This document shows positions 62,190-64,000 of a DNA stretch of 64,000 nucleotides, piece by piece; positions within the stretch are counted from its first letter, which is position 1, and the number at the start of each line of letters is the position of its first letter. Under the pieces are notes generated by a model. That model was not told the origin of the DNA. It did not search any database and worked only from the letters and a program-made list of their open reading frames with translations. The DNA is from Nitrososphaerota archaeon (GTDB lineage: Archaea > Thermoproteota > Nitrososphaeria > Nitrososphaerales > CADDZS01): positions 62,001 to 126,000 of the forward strand of contig JAJPHP010000071.1 of NCBI GenBank assembly GCA_021325255.1. The letters are read 5' to 3'. A program made the position numbers and the translations under genes.

Positions 62190-63413
62190 ATGCATTCTAA
62201 TTTGCTAGAGCTCACCAATTGCAACGTAATCGACATCGAGAGCGGCAAAACCAACTCAGGCGCAAGTGTACTGATTGATGGCCCGCATATCAAAGAGGTG
62301 CTGACCGACGGCGGTGGAAAATCTGTCACAACAGGAAACGTCATTGATATGCGAGATAGTTTCCTACTCCCCGGCCTATTCAACTGCCACACACATCTCT
62401 CCTTGCCATTTCCTCACACCCCAAGGAACCCACAGGAAAGTGAAGCAAGCGTCTCTCTACGCTGCTTCAAGAGGGCCATGGATGTGCTCCTAGGCGGCGT
62501 AACAACAGTTAGGACGGTCGGGGAGGTCTACCGCTGCGACATCGCACTCAGGGACGCAATCAACTCGAAGATTCTCACCGGACCGAGAATAGTGGCTGGC
62601 GGCCGCGGGATCAGGACCTCATTCGGTCAAAGCAGTCCAACGGATATTGCAGTCCAAGCCGATGGAGCGGAAAACTGCCAGAAGGCTGCGAGGTCGGAGA
62701 TCAGTCTCGGCGCTCAGCACCTGAAGATCTTCGCAACCGGCGGCTTGGGAGCAAAGGGGGAGGATCCTGAGAACCAGCAGATGACGAAAGAGGAAATGCA
62801 GGCAGTCGCTTCTGTGTGCAAGAGTCGCAACACCTACGTCACGGCCCACTGTGGAGGTAGCAGTGTGGCCATAGACGCCGTCGAAGCCGGAGTCACCTGC
62901 CTTGAGCATGGCTACGTCCTGAACAACGAGGCCGTGGAGAAACTTGCGAAAGTCAAAGGATATCTAGACCCCACACTGTGCGTCACGCGCTCGGAAGAGT
63001 GGTATCGCTGGTATGGCTTTGAAGAGCCGTTGATCGAAAAGGCTCTGGCCTACCATTCAAGACACGTCCAGAGTCTTAAGAACGCAGTGAGCGCGGGAGT
63101 AAAGATTGTCCTCGGTACGGACATCCCGCCCGGCGATGAAAACGAGGGGACGAACGCGACGATCCGAGAGGTAGAGTATCTGTGCAAAGACGGATCTCTT
63201 CCCGAAATCGAGGCGCTGAAAGCTGCTACGGTTAACTCAGCAACTCTCTGCGGACTACAAAACCAGACTGGACTCATCAGGGAGGGATACTTTGCAGACA
63301 TTATCGCAGTAGCGGAGAACCCTTTAAGCGACATACGCAACTTACGAAAGGTCGTTTTCGTCATGAAGGAAGGCGACGTAGTGCGAAACGACCTGAAGAA
63401 GAAACTCGCCTAG
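62190..63413 (+). CDS. imidazolonepropionase-like amidohydrolase
   Basis: A 407-residue metal-dependent hydrolase of the M38/imidazolonepropionase-like group that also includes Xaa-Arg/Lys dipeptidases. Metal ligands: FNCHTHLSLP (HxH, about 66), the probable carboxylated or aligned Lys in HLKIFATGG (about 182), VTAHCGGSS (His, about 220), CLEHGYVL (His, about 240) and LGTDIPPGDENEGT (Asp, about 310). N- and C-terminal strands form the small beta-sandwich domain (GYFADIIAVAENPL). It probably cleaves a dipeptide or cyclic amide. It is convergent with an Xaa-Pro peptidase gene, sharing the CTAG of both stops. Confidence 0.88.
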   Translation: MHSNLLELTNCNVIDIESGKTNSGASVLIDGPHIKEVLTDGGGKSVTTGNVIDMRDSFLLPGLFNCHTHLSLPFPHTPRNPQESEASVSLRCFKRAMDVLLGGVTTVRTVGEVYRCDIALRDAINSKILTGPRIVAGGRGIRTSFGQSSPTDIAVQADGAENCQKAARSEISLGAQHLKIFATGGLGAKGEDPENQQMTKEEMQAVASVCKSRNTYVTAHCGGSSVAIDAVEAGVTCLEHGYVLNNEAVEKLAKVKGYLDPTLCVTRSEEWYRWYGFEEPLIEKALAYHSRHVQSLKNAVSAGVKIVLGTDIPPGDENEGTNATIREVEYLCKDGSLPEIEALKAATVNSATLCGLQNQTGLIREGYFADIIAVAENPLSDIRNLRKVVFVMKEGDVVRNDLKKKLA

Positions 63414-64000
63414 TTTAGTACCCGGAGGAACCTGTCCTGCTTCGTTATCTGCTCGCTTCTGTTCTTCCCAACAATTATGGTTCTCTCCATGTGAACTCCT
63501 CCCCACCCCCAGACCATGTACGGGGACTCGATTGCAAGAACCATCCCCTCCTCAAAGGGGATGTCGATCGAGCTTTCGATCACGTCATCCTTGATCGCCC
63601 TCGTATTCTTTATGGCGTCACCCTTTGCCGCAGAAATCCTCGGATACTCGTGGACCTCTAGCCCAATCCCATGCCCCATCCCAGTGACAGATTTGGGCAC
63701 GCCATTTTCCTCCCAGACTCTGGCCGCCAGCTGGTTGAGTTCGCTCGGCCTCATGCCCGGAATCACCTTCTCCTCGCATTTCTCGACAACCTTGGTCAGC
63801 ACCTCGTAGAACTTTTTCTGTTTCTCGGAAGGTGTCCCGAGAGCACCGCTCTCACCGAGGTCCGAGTAGTAGCCATCCAAGCTAAACCCAAAGTCCATCC
63901 AAAACATCATCCCTCTCCTCAGCGCGACCTTTCCCGCAGGGAGCATTGAGCCACCCCTCGTCCCGAAAGGAACCATCAGGCCGCCGTCCCGAATGTCATA
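63410..64000 (-). CDS. M24 family Xaa-Pro peptidase, partial at the right edge
   Basis: The C-terminal catalytic part of a pita-bread metallopeptidase; the frame stays open through the window edge (an internal ATG at 63976 is not the start). Metal ligands are visible: MDFGFSLDGYYSDLGE (two Asp), GMGHGIGLEVHEYP (His), LAIESPYMVWG (Glu) and HMERTIIVG (Glu). The 590 bp seen cover about 195 residues. It hydrolyses N-terminal X-Pro bonds and fits with the peptide import and hydrolase theme. Confidence 0.9.
   Translation of the reverse strand, partial: YDIRDGGLMVPFGTRGGSMLPAGKVALRRGMMFWMDFGFSLDGYYSDLGESGALGTPSEKQKKFYEVLTKVVEKCEEKVIPGMRPSELNQLAARVWEENGVPKSVTGMGHGIGLEVHEYPRISAAKGDAIKNTRAIKDDVIESSIDIPFEEGMVLAIESPYMVWGWGGVHMERTIIVGKNRSEQITKQDRFLRVLN

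Noticed and set aside
1..64000. TGA recoded as Trp because of in-frame TGA codons
   Set aside because: Many intact genes here end at TGA (for example DP2, dppC and the M20 gene), and only one of the in-frame TGA codons clearly replaces Trp.

Overview
The window is chromosomal DNA of an archaeon, most likely a non-ammonia-oxidising, heterotrophic member of the Nitrososphaeria/Thaumarchaeota. The evidence is both subunits of the archaeal D-family DNA polymerase, an Orc1/Cdc6 initiator beside ORB-type origin repeats, geranylgeranylglyceryl phosphate synthase (archaeal ether lipids), an Elf1-type zinc ribbon, an archaeal signal peptidase and many AT-rich TATA-like promoters lying about 25-30 nt upstream of leaderless starts. 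The exact lineage is inference; no rRNA, tRNA or amo gene is visible.

Layout. 0-9.4 kb: mixed genes (winged-helix protein, broken TspO, FAD-dependent desaturase-like oxidoreductase, sugar isomerase-like TIM barrel, signal peptidase, GT39 membrane glycosyltransferase, SRPBCC protein, solitary DNA methyltransferase, interrupted alpha/beta hydrolase). 9.4-32.3 kb: two related catabolic clusters facing each other. The left one reads amidohydrolase, molybdenum hydroxylase large subunit, (VapBC), peptide-type ABC importer SBP-B-C-D-F, M20 hydrolase on the + strand. The right one is the mirror image (F-D-C-B-SBP, molybdenum hydroxylase, RidA on -, amidohydrolase on +). They probably import and degrade peptides or amide/N-containing organics. 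32.3-45.4 kb: core block with a YeiH-like exporter, DP2, GGGP synthase and Elf1, two winged-helix proteins, a putative replication origin with ORB repeats, cdc6/orc1, DP1 and a phosphoglucosamine/phosphomannomutase. 46-52 kb: toxin-antitoxin-rich island (DUF433/DUF5615, DUF2283, HicB-like, VapBC twice, a lone AbrB and decayed remnants). 52-59.5 kb: a minus-strand defence-like island with two acetyltransferase-fold proteins, a divergent Cas02710/Csm6-like CARF-HEPN candidate, and a tight three-gene operon encoding an Nmad2-like modified-base domain protein, a Vsr-like endonuclease and a GIY-YIG nuclease, plus an HhH protein and a broken gene. 59.8-64 kb: a third solute-binding protein, an imidazolonepropionase-like amidohydrolase and an M24 Xaa-Pro peptidase running off the right edge.

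The most noteworthy points are: (1) the Nmad2-like/Vsr-like/GIY-YIG operon as a possible undescribed modification-dependent restriction system, with an in-frame TGA exactly where Vsr-type proteins carry a conserved Trp; (2) an intergenic element present three times, built of conserved palindromes followed by a TATA-like box; (3) the mirror-image catabolic clusters, one of whose molybdenum hydroxylases has Gln in place of the catalytic Glu; (4) an origin flanked by cdc6 and PolD genes; (5) repeated single-base lesions in accessory genes while long housekeeping genes are intact.
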